This document shows, in pieces, positions 39,732 to 47,766 of a stretch of 64,000 nucleotides of DNA. Position 1 is the first letter of the stretch. Every line of letters starts with the position of its first letter. The stretch is from the NCBI GenBank assembly GCA_934518555.1, contig CAKSXW010000002.1, forward strand, positions 3,693 to 67,692, in the 5' to 3' direction. Position numbers and translations under genes: made by a program. A model generated the notes under the pieces. It was not told where the DNA came from, did not search any database, and saw nothing but the letters and a program-made list of their open reading frames with translations. The stretch comes from an uncultured Faecalibacterium sp. (GTDB lineage Bacteria; Bacillota; Clostridia; Oscillospirales; Ruminococcaceae).

Positions 39732-41548
39732 GTTTCGGTCTCCGGTGCCCGGGGCACCCCCTTGTACACCAGGGTCTGCTCCAGCACCTGGGCGCACACC
39801 GGGGCCGAAAGGCTGCCGCCGGCGGTGGTCCAGCTGTGGGGCTCATCCAGACACACCAGACACAAAAACTGAGGGTCCTCTATGGGGGCCACTGCCACAA
39901 AGCTGGCAATACGGGCCTTGTCGTCGGCGCTGTCCAGCTTCTGGCTGGTGCCGCTTTTGCCGCCCACCCGGTAGCCGGGGATCTGAGCGTTGCGGCCGCC
40001 GCCGTACAGCACCACCGCCTCCATCATCTCCCGCATCTGGGCAGAGGTCTCAGGCCGGATCACCTGTCTCTTGCACACAGGCTCCCGGTGCTCCAGCACC
40101 GTGCGGTCCGGTGCCAGGATGTCTGAGACCAGGTAGGGCTGCATCAGCCGCCCTCCGTTGACCACAGCGCAGACGGCGGCAGCCATTTCCAGGTAGGAGA
40201 TCTTGCTGCTCTGGCCAAAGGCGCAGGAGGCCAGCTCCACCGGGCCCATGCGGTCGGCGGTGTAGTACAGGCTTTTTTTCGGCTCTGCCGGCAGGTCGAT
40301 GCCAGTGGGGTCCCGGAGGCCAAAGGCCTGAAAATAGGCGCAGAAAGCCTCCTTGCCCAGCCGGGCCCCGATCTGGATAAAGCTCTGGTTGCAGGAGTTT
40401 TCCAGGGCCTGGGTCACGGTCTGGCTGCCGTGGCGTTTGTGGTTGGCGCAGTGGAACCGGGTGCCTGCCACCGACAGAGACTCTCCGCAGAAAAAGGTGG
40501 ACTGCCGGGTCACAGCTCCGGCGTCCAGTGCTGCCGCACAGGTAATGAGCTTGAACACGCTGCCGGGCTCGTACAGGTCGCTGACGGCCTTGTTGCGCCA
40601 CTGGGTCTGCTGGGCCAGCTGCAGGGCGGCAGCTCGCTGGGAGCCGGACAGGGCCTCCACTGCCTGCCGGGCGGCCTTGTCGTAGATCACCCGGGGCTGG
40701 TTGGGGTCGTAGGCCGGGGTGGTGGACATGGCCAGCACCGCCCCGGTGTTCACCTCCATAACGATGCCCACGGCCCGGGCGGCCACATGATGCTCCTGCA
40801 CGGCATAATTCAACGCATTTTCAAGAAAATGTTGAATACTGGCGTCGATGGTCAGCTGCAGGCCGCAGCCTTCCACCGGGGCCAGCTGGGTCTCGTAGCT
40901 CTGGTCCAGGGGGTAGCCCCAGGCATTGACGGCAGTAAGCACCACCCCGTTCTGCCCGGCCAGGGTGTGGTCATATTGCAGCTCCAAGCCGCAGACCCCC
41001 ACATTGTCCACATTGGTGAACCCCAGTACTGAGGCCAGGAACTCCCCCTGGGGGTACCAGCGTTTGCTGTCCTGGTTGATGCGGATGCCGGTGATGCCCT
41101 CCCGGCGGCAGAACTCCCCCACGGCCTGGGCGGTGTCCTGGTCTACCCGGTACCGCAGCAGGCAGTCGTTGGAACGCCGCTGCCGGAACTTTTCCAGCAA
41201 AGCGGCCTGGTCCAGGTCCAGCAGCTGGGCCAGGCCCTGGGCTGCCAGCTCCAGTTTGTCCTCCGGCATTTCCCGGGGGCTGGCCCGGAGGGTCCAACAG
41301 CTGCTGTTGGCGGCCAGCAGCAGGCCGTCGGCACTGTAGATGCGGCCCCGGGGGGCTGGCACTACAGTGTGCCGCAGCTGCTGGTTTTGGGCACGCTGGG
41401 TGTACCAGTCCCCGACCAGCAGCTGCAGGTAAAACAGCCGGGCCACCAGCCCGGCAAAGCAGACCAGGCACAAAAACAAAGCCACCAGCCTGGCCCGGCT
41501 GCGGAGGGACTTTTCCGGCAGGGTGTGCAGGGGCTCCGGTGCAGACAT
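39722..41548 (-). CDS. Class B penicillin-binding protein (FtsI/SpoVD-like transpeptidase)
   Basis: 608 residues. A cytosolic stub and one membrane helix (~20-42), a dimerisation domain beginning APRGRIYSADG, and a transpeptidase domain with SxxK at S330-K333 (EPGSVFK), SxN at S384-N386 and KSGT at 530-533. It crosslinks peptidoglycan outside the membrane, most likely at the septum. No PASTA domains at the C-terminus, unlike many SpoVD/FtsI homologues. GGAGGTGCCGCC precedes the ATG. Divergent from ftsW, its usual partner glycosyltransferase, which supports a division or sporulation role. Confidence 0.94.
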   Translation of the reverse strand: MSAPEPLHTLPEKSLRSRARLVALFLCLVCFAGLVARLFYLQLLVGDWYTQRAQNQQLRHTVVPAPRGRIYSADGLLLAANSSCWTLRASPREMPEDKLELAAQGLAQLLDLDQAALLEKFRQRRSNDCLLRYRVDQDTAQAVGEFCRREGITGIRINQDSKRWYPQGEFLASVLGFTNVDNVGVCGLELQYDHTLAGQNGVVLTAVNAWGYPLDQSYETQLAPVEGCGLQLTIDASIQHFLENALNYAVQEHHVAARAVGIVMEVNTGAVLAMSTTPAYDPNQPRVIYDKAARQAVEALSGSQRAAALQLAQQTQWRNKAVSDLYEPGSVFKLITCAAALDAGAVTRQSTFFCGESLSVAGTRFHCANHKRHGSQTVTQALENSCNQSFIQIGARLGKEAFCAYFQAFGLRDPTGIDLPAEPKKSLYYTADRMGPVELASCAFGQSSKISYLEMAAAVCAVVNGGRLMQPYLVSDILAPDRTVLEHREPVCKRQVIRPETSAQMREMMEAVVLYGGGRNAQIPGYRVGGKSGTSQKLDSADDKARIASFVAVAPIEDPQFLCLVCLDEPHSWTTAGGSLSAPVCAQVLEQTLVYKGVPRAPETETKK

Positions 41549-41655
41549 GGCGGCACCTCCTTTTCCGGCTTATCCTATGCGGCGGCGGCCTGTGGGTATG
41601 ACTGCCGCACCGCCGGGCTGCGTATACTGTTGGAAAGACCGGAGGTGATTTCAAG

Positions 41656-42780
41656 ATGCACAAAACTGCCCTGGCTGCCCGGCGGCAACTGCCAGCCATG
41701 GACCTGCCCTTTTTGGTGCTGGTGCTGGCCCTGGTGGCCTTTGGGCTGGTGATGCTGGGCAGTGCCAGCAGTGCCGTGGCCCTGTATCGGCGAGGGGATG
41801 CCTACGCCTACCTGCGGCCCCAGCTGCTGTATGCAGCCCTGGGCCTTGGGGCTCTGTGGGTGGCCAGCCGGGTGGATTACCACCTCTACCACAAGCTGGC
41901 CTGGCCCTTGCTGGCCTTGTCGCTGGTGCTGCTGACGGCGGTGCTGTTTATGCCGGAATACAACGGCTGCAAGCGGTGGCTGGTGCTGCCGGGGCTGGGG
42001 ACCTTGCAGCCCAGCGAGATCGCAAAATTTGCGGTGGTACTGGTATTTTCTCACATCATCTCTCTGAACCACAGCCGGATGGAGAGCTTTGCCGTGGGGG
42101 TGCTGCCCTTTGCCCTGGTGCTGGGGGCAGTGTCGGTGCTGATGCTGCTGGAGCCCCACCTGTCCGGCACGGTGCTGATCCTGGGCATTGGGGCAGTGCT
42201 GATGTTTGTGGGGGGCACCGGGCTCCGGTGGTTCCTGCTGGCAGGGGCCGGCGGCGCCGGGGCCGTGGGGGCTGCCGTGGTGCTGATGCCGGACCTGGTG
42301 CCCTATGCAGCCAGCCGCCTCAGCTCCTGGCTGGACCCCTTTGCAGACCCCCTGGGGGACGGCCACCAGACCATCCAGAGCCTTTACGCCATCGGCTCCG
42401 GGGGAGCGGTGGGCCTGGGGTTGGGCAACAGCCGCCAAAAGCATTTGTTCGTGCCGGAGCCCCAGAACGACTTTATCTTTTCCATCCTCTGCGAGGAGCT
42501 GGGCTTTGTGGGGGCCTGCACGGTGATCCTGCTGTTCGTGCTGCTGCTGTGGAGGGGCACAGTGCTGGCAGCCCGGGCCCCGGACCGGTTCGGGGCCTTG
42601 TTGGTGGTGGGGTTCGTGGTGCAGGTGGCACTGCAGGCGGTGCTGAACATGGCAGTGGTCACCAATACCATCCCCAACACCGGCATCAGTCTGCCCTTTT
42701 TCTCCTCCGGGGGCACCAGCCTTATGATGCTGCTGGGCGAAATGGGCATTGTGCTGTCGGTATCCCGAGGGGAACGGTAA
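41656..42780 (+). CDS. ftsW: SEDS-family peptidoglycan polymerase (FtsW/SpoVE)
   Basis: 374-residue membrane protein with ten helices that polymerises lipid II into glycan strands. Landmarks are LGSASSAVALYRRGDAYAYLRPQ after helix 1, NGCKRWLVLPGLGTLQPSEIAKFA, the NDFIFSILCEELGFVGA segment holding the family's catalytic loop residues, and the C-terminal TNTIPNTGISLPFFSSGGTS. GGAGGTGATTTCAAG precedes ATG 41656. It is divergent from the PBP gene and upstream of murA and ftsZ. FtsW versus SpoVE cannot be separated by sequence alone. Confidence 0.94.
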   Translation: MHKTALAARRQLPAMDLPFLVLVLALVAFGLVMLGSASSAVALYRRGDAYAYLRPQLLYAALGLGALWVASRVDYHLYHKLAWPLLALSLVLLTAVLFMPEYNGCKRWLVLPGLGTLQPSEIAKFAVVLVFSHIISLNHSRMESFAVGVLPFALVLGAVSVLMLLEPHLSGTVLILGIGAVLMFVGGTGLRWFLLAGAGGAGAVGAAVVLMPDLVPYAASRLSSWLDPFADPLGDGHQTIQSLYAIGSGGAVGLGLGNSRQKHLFVPEPQNDFIFSILCEELGFVGACTVILLFVLLLWRGTVLAARAPDRFGALLVVGFVVQVALQAVLNMAVVTNTIPNTGISLPFFSSGGTSLMMLLGEMGIVLSVSRGER

Positions 42781-42900
42781 AACCTGGAGTTTCCGCTCCT
42801 ATCTTGCGGTTTTGGCAGGGAAAGATCAGGTTGAATAAGGACAAATGCCCGGACAAATAAAGCGGCTGGTCCCACCGCAAAAAAGGGACCTTTGGCCCTC

Positions 42901-42933
42901 GTTCTGCATACCATGGGGTATCTTTGGCAGAAC
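42901..42933 (+). repeat. Inverted repeat before murA
   Basis: GTTCTGC-ATACC pairs with GGTAT-(5 nt)-GCAGAAC (42901-42912 and 42917-42933). It ends 13 bases before the murA ATG and contains the only GC-rich ribosome-site candidates just after it, so it may affect translation or act as an operator. Confidence 0.5.
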
Positions 42934-42945
42934 GGGGGTTTTTGC

Positions 42946-44244
42946 ATGGCAGGGGATTATATCATCACAGGGGGCCGTCCGCTGAAGGGGACCGTAAAGA
43001 TCCCGGCAGCCAAAAACAGTGTGCTGCCGCTGCTGGCGGCGTCATTGTTGTGTTCCGGGCCGGTGCAGCTGGGGCCGGTGCCCCGGCTGGCAGATGTGGA
43101 GCAGTGCCTGGCCCTGCTGCAGGGGGTGGGCTGCAAGACCTGCTGGCAGGGAACAGAGCTGCAGGTGGAAGGAGTGCCCCGGTGGGGCAGTTTGCCGGAG
43201 GGCCCGGCAGCCCGGATGCGGGCTTCCATCCTTTTTTGCGCTCCCCTGCTGGCCCGGCTGGGCCAGGCCCGGACGGTGCTGCCAGGGGGCTGCCCCATTG
43301 GGGCCCGTCCGGTGGACCTGCATCTGGAGGGCCTTGCCCGGATGGGGGCTCAGGTGGAGCAGGAGGGGCAGCAGCTGACCCTTACCGCCCCCTCCGGCCT
43401 CCGGGGTGCCCAGATCACCCTGGCCTTCCCCAGTGTGGGGGCCACCGAGACCCTGCTGCTGGCGGCGGTGCTGGCCCGGGGAGAGACGGTGCTGCGTGGG
43501 GCGGCCCGGGAGCCGGAGATCCGGGACCTGGCAGATTTTTTGAACCGCTGCGGCGGCCAGGTCCAAGGGGCCGGCAGCAGCACCCTGCGGATCCAAGGGG
43601 TCCGGCGGCTGACAGGCTGCCGCTTTACCCCCTTGCCGGATCGGGTGGCGGCGGCCACCTTTGCCTGTGCCTGTGCTGCCGCCGGGGGCCGGGTGGAGCT
43701 GACAGGCTGCGCCCCCGGCCTGTATGCCCCGGTGCTGGAAACCCTGGAACAAATGGGCTGTGGGGTGGAGCGGCGGCCCGATGCTGCGGTCATTACCCGG
43801 TTTGGGCGGCTGTACGGCCCGGGGCGGCTGTTTACCGGGGTGTACCCGGCTCTGGCCACGGATGCAGCCCCTTTGCTGGGGGCGGCGATGCTGTGCGCCC
43901 AGGGCCCTGGCAGCATCCAGGACGTGGTATTTGAGCACCGGTTTGGCTGTGCAGCAGGGTTTTTGGCCCTGGGAGGCCGGGTGCAGGTGAAAGGCCGGAC
44001 CCTGTGGGTGGAGCCGGGCGGAGCGCTGCGTGGGACGGCAGTGGCAGCCCCGGACCTGCGGGGCGGAGCGGCACTGGTGATCGCAGCCCTGGCAGCCCAG
44101 GGCACCAGCCGGGTGACGGACACCCACTTCATCGACCGGGGTTATGCAGATTTTGCACAGAAATTGTCCGCTCTGGGTGGGCAAATTGCCAGGGAAACCT
44201 TGTGCGCCGGGGATGGCACGAAAAAAAGAACTTCAAAAACGTAA
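42946..44244 (+). CDS. murA: UDP-N-acetylglucosamine 1-carboxyvinyltransferase
   Basis: First committed step of peptidoglycan synthesis: adds enolpyruvate from PEP to UDP-GlcNAc. 432 residues. The substrate Lys23-Asn24 (AAKNSVLPLLAASLL), the catalytic loop Cys116 in LPGGCPIGARPVDLH (fosfomycin target), the TDAAP aspartate and the late FIDRGY motif are present. Rather divergent and rich in Gly/Ala/Arg, with the usual DMQ segment changed to TDAAPLL, so it may be the second MurA paralogue (MurAB type). The frame opens at 42892; ATG 42946 is preferred although its ribosome site (GGGGG) is unusual. Confidence 0.92.
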   Translation: MAGDYIITGGRPLKGTVKIPAAKNSVLPLLAASLLCSGPVQLGPVPRLADVEQCLALLQGVGCKTCWQGTELQVEGVPRWGSLPEGPAARMRASILFCAPLLARLGQARTVLPGGCPIGARPVDLHLEGLARMGAQVEQEGQQLTLTAPSGLRGAQITLAFPSVGATETLLLAAVLARGETVLRGAAREPEIRDLADFLNRCGGQVQGAGSSTLRIQGVRRLTGCRFTPLPDRVAAATFACACAAAGGRVELTGCAPGLYAPVLETLEQMGCGVERRPDAAVITRFGRLYGPGRLFTGVYPALATDAAPLLGAAMLCAQGPGSIQDVVFEHRFGCAAGFLALGGRVQVKGRTLWVEPGGALRGTAVAAPDLRGGAALVIAALAAQGTSRVTDTHFIDRGYADFAQKLSALGGQIARETLCAGDGTKKRTSKT

Positions 44245-44251
44245 ATTTGAC

Positions 44252-44280
44252 TTGCATTCACAGTAAAAAGATGATACGAT
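44252..44280 (+). promoter_or_regulatory. Sigma-A promoter of ftsZ
   Basis: TTGCAT (44252-44257), 17 bases, TACGAT (44275-44280), overlapping a second TTGACT -35 candidate at 44247. It gives ftsZ a promoter separate from murA. Confidence 0.65.
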
Positions 44281-44356
44281 ACAGTATATAAGTATAGCGA
44301 GATACTTTCTGCGCTCTTGGCGCATTCTATGATAAAACCCGATGGAGGACAAAGTT

Positions 44357-45535
44357 ATGGCTCTGATGCTCGATGAAGAAATGGACGAAAACGTTACGAC
44401 GATCAAGGTGATCGGTGTTGGCGGCGGCGGCGGCAACGCAGTCAACCGCATGGTCAGCGATGGCCTGCAGGGCGTGGAGTTCATTGCCATGAATACCGAC
44501 CAGCAGGCTCTGGCCAAGAACCACGCTGCTGTCAAGGTGCAGCTGGGTTCCAAGCTCACCAAGGGCCGTGGTGCCGGTGCAGACCCGGAGATCGGCCAGC
44601 GTGCCGCTGAAGAAAGCAAGGACGAGATCGCCAATGCCCTCAAGGGCTCCCAGATGGTCTTTATCACTGCCGGTATGGGCGGCGGCACCGGCACCGGTGC
44701 AGCTCCCGTGGTGGCAGAGGTGGCCCACGACCTGGGCATCCTCACCGTTGGCATCGTCACCAAGCCCTTCTCCTTTGAGGGCAAGCGGAAGATGGGTCTG
44801 GCCGAGCAGGGCATTGCCAACCTGCTGATGCACGTGGACAGCCTCATCGTGATCCCCAACGAGCGCCTGAAGATGATCAGCCAGGAAAAGATCACCCTAA
44901 TGAACGCCTTCCAGGCTGCCGACAACGTGCTGCGCCAGGGCGTGGAGTCCATCTCTGCCCTGATCAACGTGCCGGCCTTCATCAACCTGGACTTTGCCGA
45001 CGTGCGCTCCATCATGAAGGACGCCGGTTATGCTCACATGGGCGTGGGCAGTGCCAAGGGTGCCGGCAAGGCCGAGAACGCCGCCAAGGCCGCCATTTCC
45101 TCCCCCCTGCTGGAGACCAGCATCGCCGGAGCTCATGGCGTGATCATCAACATCACTTCCAGCCCGGACATCGGCCTGGAGGACGTGGAGACCGCAGCAG
45201 GTCTCATTACCCAGAGCGCACATCCCGATGCCAACATCATCTGGGGTACTGCCTTTGATGAGAACCTGTCTGATGAGATGCGTGTTACCGTGGTGGCTAC
45301 GGGCTTTGACAACAAGACCCCCAGCGAGCTGCGGAACAGCATCAACAGTGCCATGGGCGGCGCACAGTCTGTGCCCTCGGCAGTGTTCAGCAGTGACACC
45401 GCCTCTGTCCAGGCCCAGGCTGCTCAGGCTGCTCCTGCAGCTAAGGCTGCCCCGGCTGCAAAAGCCGTGGAGGAGGAGAGCAGCGACAACCGCTACTACG
45501 ATGAGCTGTTGGCCATCCTGAACAAGCGGAAGTAA
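44357..45535 (+). CDS. ftsZ: Cell division protein FtsZ
   Basis: Tubulin-like GTPase that forms the division ring; 392 residues. The GTP-binding motif GGGTGTG is at 108-114, GVGGGGGNAVNRM near 20-32, and the T7-loop synergy segment NLDFADVRSIM near 215-225 is intact. An Ala-rich flexible linker and the short tail YYDELLAILNKRK end the protein; the tail does not match the common DIPxFLR membrane-partner peptide and may bind other partners. GGAGG lies 9-13 bases before ATG 44357; the earlier in-frame ATG at 44342 overlaps that site. Confidence 0.98.
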   Translation: MALMLDEEMDENVTTIKVIGVGGGGGNAVNRMVSDGLQGVEFIAMNTDQQALAKNHAAVKVQLGSKLTKGRGAGADPEIGQRAAEESKDEIANALKGSQMVFITAGMGGGTGTGAAPVVAEVAHDLGILTVGIVTKPFSFEGKRKMGLAEQGIANLLMHVDSLIVIPNERLKMISQEKITLMNAFQAADNVLRQGVESISALINVPAFINLDFADVRSIMKDAGYAHMGVGSAKGAGKAENAAKAAISSPLLETSIAGAHGVIINITSSPDIGLEDVETAAGLITQSAHPDANIIWGTAFDENLSDEMRVTVVATGFDNKTPSELRNSINSAMGGAQSVPSAVFSSDTASVQAQAAQAAPAAKAAPAAKAVEEESSDNRYYDELLAILNKRK

Positions 45536-45618
45536 AAACCGAACACAGAGCATCGATCTTGGTACAGCGCCCGTAAGGAGGGCGGGTCTCTTGCGCGCAA
45601 GCGGAGGGAGGCAATGCA

Positions 45619-46227
45619 ATGCTGAAACAGGACGTTCCGCTGCGGACCGGTTGGTTCGGCTATCGGAAACTGGATGTGGAAAATTGTATTGAACATATCC
45701 GTGCGGTTTGTGCGGCAGAACTCCGCCTTGCCCTGCAGGCGCAGCAGGGAACGGAGGATACCATGGCCCAGATCAGGCAGGAAAACTATGCACTGCGGCA
45801 GCGTTTGGCCCAACAGGCTGCGGCCCAGGCTGCAGCACTGGCACACCCCCAGGACAAAGAGACCCTGGCAAAGCTGGAACAGCTGACCCGGAAGTTAGCG
45901 GCGGCTCATGCGGAGATCCGCCGCTACCAGACCCGGCTTTTTGCCTGCGAGCGTCAGATGCTGGCTCTCCGGCGAGAAAATGCGGAGCTGGAGGCTGCCT
46001 GCGAGCAGGCCCGGGAAGAAGCGCAGCTGGCTGCCGCCCACGCCAAAAAGGCCCGTGGGGCTGCAATGCCCAAGGCGGCATCGCAGGAGCAGGCTGTGGC
46101 TTGCTGTGCCCAGCCGGAGCCGGAAGTGCCAGAAAAACCGGAGGAGCCGGAATGGACCCCCACTACTCCGCTGGAAAAGCTGTCGGTGGAGCTGCTGAAC
46201 CAATTTGATGCACTGCTAAAAGAATGA
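45619..46227 (+). CDS. Coiled-coil protein downstream of ftsZ (DivIVA-like N-terminus)
   Basis: 202 residues. The first ~30 residues (WFGYRKLDVENCIEHI) resemble the DivIVA/GpsB membrane-binding start, in which a GY(D)xxxV core is followed by a helix. The rest is a long Gln/Ala/Glu-rich coiled coil (~35-140) and a Pro/Glu-rich linker, ending in an amphipathic segment LEKLSVELLNQFDALLKE. I do not recognise the full protein. GGAGGGAGG precedes ATG 45619. It lies 83 bases after ftsZ, probably co-transcribed, which suggests a division or polarity role. Confidence 0.75.
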   Translation: MLKQDVPLRTGWFGYRKLDVENCIEHIRAVCAAELRLALQAQQGTEDTMAQIRQENYALRQRLAQQAAAQAAALAHPQDKETLAKLEQLTRKLAAAHAEIRRYQTRLFACERQMLALRRENAELEAACEQAREEAQLAAAHAKKARGAAMPKAASQEQAVACCAQPEPEVPEKPEEPEWTPTTPLEKLSVELLNQFDALLKE

Positions 46228-46234
46228 ATCGAAC

Positions 46235-46276
46235 GCTGCCCCGGTGGTCCTGAGACCCCGGGGCGGCTTTTTTCTG
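46235..46276 (+). terminator. Terminator of the ftsZ/coiled-coil unit
   Basis: A 10-bp GC-rich stem (GCTGCCCCGG / CCGGGGCGGC with one G-T pair) followed by six T. Confidence 0.82.
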
Positions 46277-46296
46277 CGGTGATTTTTAGATACAGC

Positions 46297-46356
46297 AAAA
46301 AACGACCCGGAAGGGGCGGCACTCAGCAAAGAGGCCTGCCCCGGTTCCGGGTCGTT
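46297..46356 (-). terminator. Terminator of the leftward HD/PC4 unit
   Basis: A 12-bp outer stem (46301-46312 with 46345-46356) and an inner GGGGC/GCCCC pair; on the minus strand it is followed by a T-run. Confidence 0.82.
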
Positions 46357-46372
46357 GTTGTTTATAGATGGG

Positions 46373-46954
46373 TCAGCGCACGGCACTGGTGCGGTGTTCC
46401 ATGAGGTAGGTGGCCTCCAGGTCTGCCACATGGAGCTTGACGGCCAGAGGGTACTTATCATAGGCTTCGGAGATGGCATAGCAGCCGCCCCGGGCAGCAT
46501 CGTCAAAGCCGCCCATGTGCCAGCGGATGGCAACGGCTTCCTCCACCTTCAGCTTCATGAACCGTTCAATGAGAAAAACGCTTTTTTCCCCATGCCCATA
46601 GGGGAACAGGTCCTCCACGCTGTAGCTGGGGACCTTTTCCCATTGGCCGGTGGCCTCGTTTTTCACGTTGCGGGTGCCGGACTTGTAGTAGTTGGCCTTG
46701 CACAGGTCGTGGAGCAGTGCACAGATGGCATAGCTCTCCTCGCTCTCCCCTTCCGTAAAAAAGCTGTCGTGGAGGGCGTGGTACACGTTGAGGCTGTGGA
46801 GGCACAGCCCCCCCTGGCAGGCACCGTGGAACCGGGTGGAGGCCGGAGCCGAAAAGAAATCGGTTTTGTGCTCCAGCCAGTCCAGCAATTTCTCGCTGCC
46901 GGGACGGGTGACGTGCTGCCGGAAGATCTGCAAAAATTCTTCCTGCTGGCTCAT
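46373..46954 (-). CDS. HD-domain hydrolase
   Basis: 193 residues of the HD phosphohydrolase superfamily. Metal ligands are recognisable as the His in CLHSLNVYHAL, the HD pair in ALLHDLCKANYY, a further His in PYGHGEKSVF, and an Asp in HVADLEATY near the end, in the usual H...HD...D order. No other domain. Start at ATG 46954 is supported by GGAG eight bases upstream; a GTG at 46960 is possible. It follows the PC4-like gene almost without gap. Substrate unknown (nucleotides are usual for the fold). Confidence 0.85.
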   Translation of the reverse strand: MSQQEEFLQIFRQHVTRPGSEKLLDWLEHKTDFFSAPASTRFHGACQGGLCLHSLNVYHALHDSFFTEGESEESYAICALLHDLCKANYYKSGTRNVKNEATGQWEKVPSYSVEDLFPYGHGEKSVFLIERFMKLKVEEAVAIRWHMGGFDDAARGGCYAISEAYDKYPLAVKLHVADLEATYLMEHRTSAVR

Positions 46955-46956
46955 GC

Positions 46957-47178
46957 TCACAGCTCCAGATCTTCCAGGATGCCCTTGAGGATGGCAAGCT
47001 CGTCATGGCTCAGGGAGATGCCCTTGCCCATACGGGTGCCGTCGGGGGACCAATCCCGGATGTCGTACTTGGGTTCGCCGTCGTTCCAGCTGATGAGGTT
47101 CAGCTGACGCTCCCAGCCACGGGGACGCTGGGAAAGCACTGCAATGCGCTCGACGACTTCGTATTTGATCTCTGCCAT
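46957..47178 (-). CDS. YdbC-like PC4-family DNA-binding protein
   Basis: A 73-residue single-domain protein with the bacterial PC4/YdbC fold: IKYEVVERIAVLSQ at the start, GWERQLNLISWNDGEPKYDIRDWSPD in the middle, and a C-terminal helix. Relatives bind single-stranded DNA and nucleic-acid duplexes. The longer frame to 47313 lacks support; ATG 47178 fits the family and lies just behind a promoter at 47213-47241. First gene of a two-gene leftward unit with the HD hydrolase. Confidence 0.9.
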   Translation of the reverse strand: MAEIKYEVVERIAVLSQRPRGWERQLNLISWNDGEPKYDIRDWSPDGTRMGKGISLSHDELAILKGILEDLEL

Positions 47179-47212
47179 AATGCAAAACCTGCCTTTATCT
47201 TTGTTTGTCTCC

Positions 47213-47241
47213 ATAATAAGGGAAGTGGAACAAGATTTCAA
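47213..47241 (-). promoter_or_regulatory. Promoter of the PC4/HD unit
   Basis: Minus strand TTGAAA (47241-47236), 17 bases, TATTAT (47218-47213). Confidence 0.72.
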
Positions 47242-47290
47242 CAGGTAAAGCAAAATTTGCAGAAAAATTTTTGCCCGGAGCCTGGCAGTC

Positions 47291-47722
47291 TCAGCCGTAG
47301 GGGGCGTTTTCACGCCATTCTACCAGCTGCTCTACCGCTTCCAGGTCCTCCTCCGGGGCCGGATGGGCACTGTAGGTGTGCTGCTGGGTGCTGAACAGCC
47401 CCGGGGCGTAGTGGGCCATAACGCTGGTCTGCACCTCGCCGTTCAAAAAGGCCCGGGCGTTCTTCTGGCGGCAGGCCGCCGGGGTGCCGTCGGTAACAGG
47501 CACCTTGGCCTGGGGGCTGCTGCCGGGGCCCGGGTGAGGCGTTGCGCCCGGCAGCTCCGGTGGGGGCAGCTGGGTGCCGGGGCCTGTAGGGTCCCCTGGG
47601 GGCAGAGAAGGCTCTTTGCCCAGGGGTGGGCTGCAGCGGCTGCCGGCAGCCTCCGGTGGGCCGGAGGGGCCGGGCCGGTGCTCCAGCTGGTGGCGCAGGA
47701 ACGGGGTCAGGGATGCATTCAT
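47291..47722 (-). CDS. Proline-rich protein of unknown function after sbcC
   Basis: 143 residues. The N-terminal two thirds are low complexity, rich in Pro, Gly and Ser. Only the C-terminal ~55 residues look folded (QKNARAFLNGEVQTSVMAHY, LFSTQQHTYSAHPAPEEDLE), with a predicted final helix EAVEQLVEWRE. I do not recognise a family. The ribosome site GGAGGTGA at 7 bases from ATG 47722 supports it as real. It starts 45 bases after sbcC and probably belongs to the sbcDC operon. Confidence 0.62.
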   Translation of the reverse strand: MNASLTPFLRHQLEHRPGPSGPPEAAGSRCSPPLGKEPSLPPGDPTGPGTQLPPPELPGATPHPGPGSSPQAKVPVTDGTPAACRQKNARAFLNGEVQTSVMAHYAPGLFSTQQHTYSAHPAPEEDLEAVEQLVEWRENAPYG

Positions 47723-47766
47723 CCAAAGATCACCTCCGCCCCTAGGATGCCCCGGCACCGGGGCTT

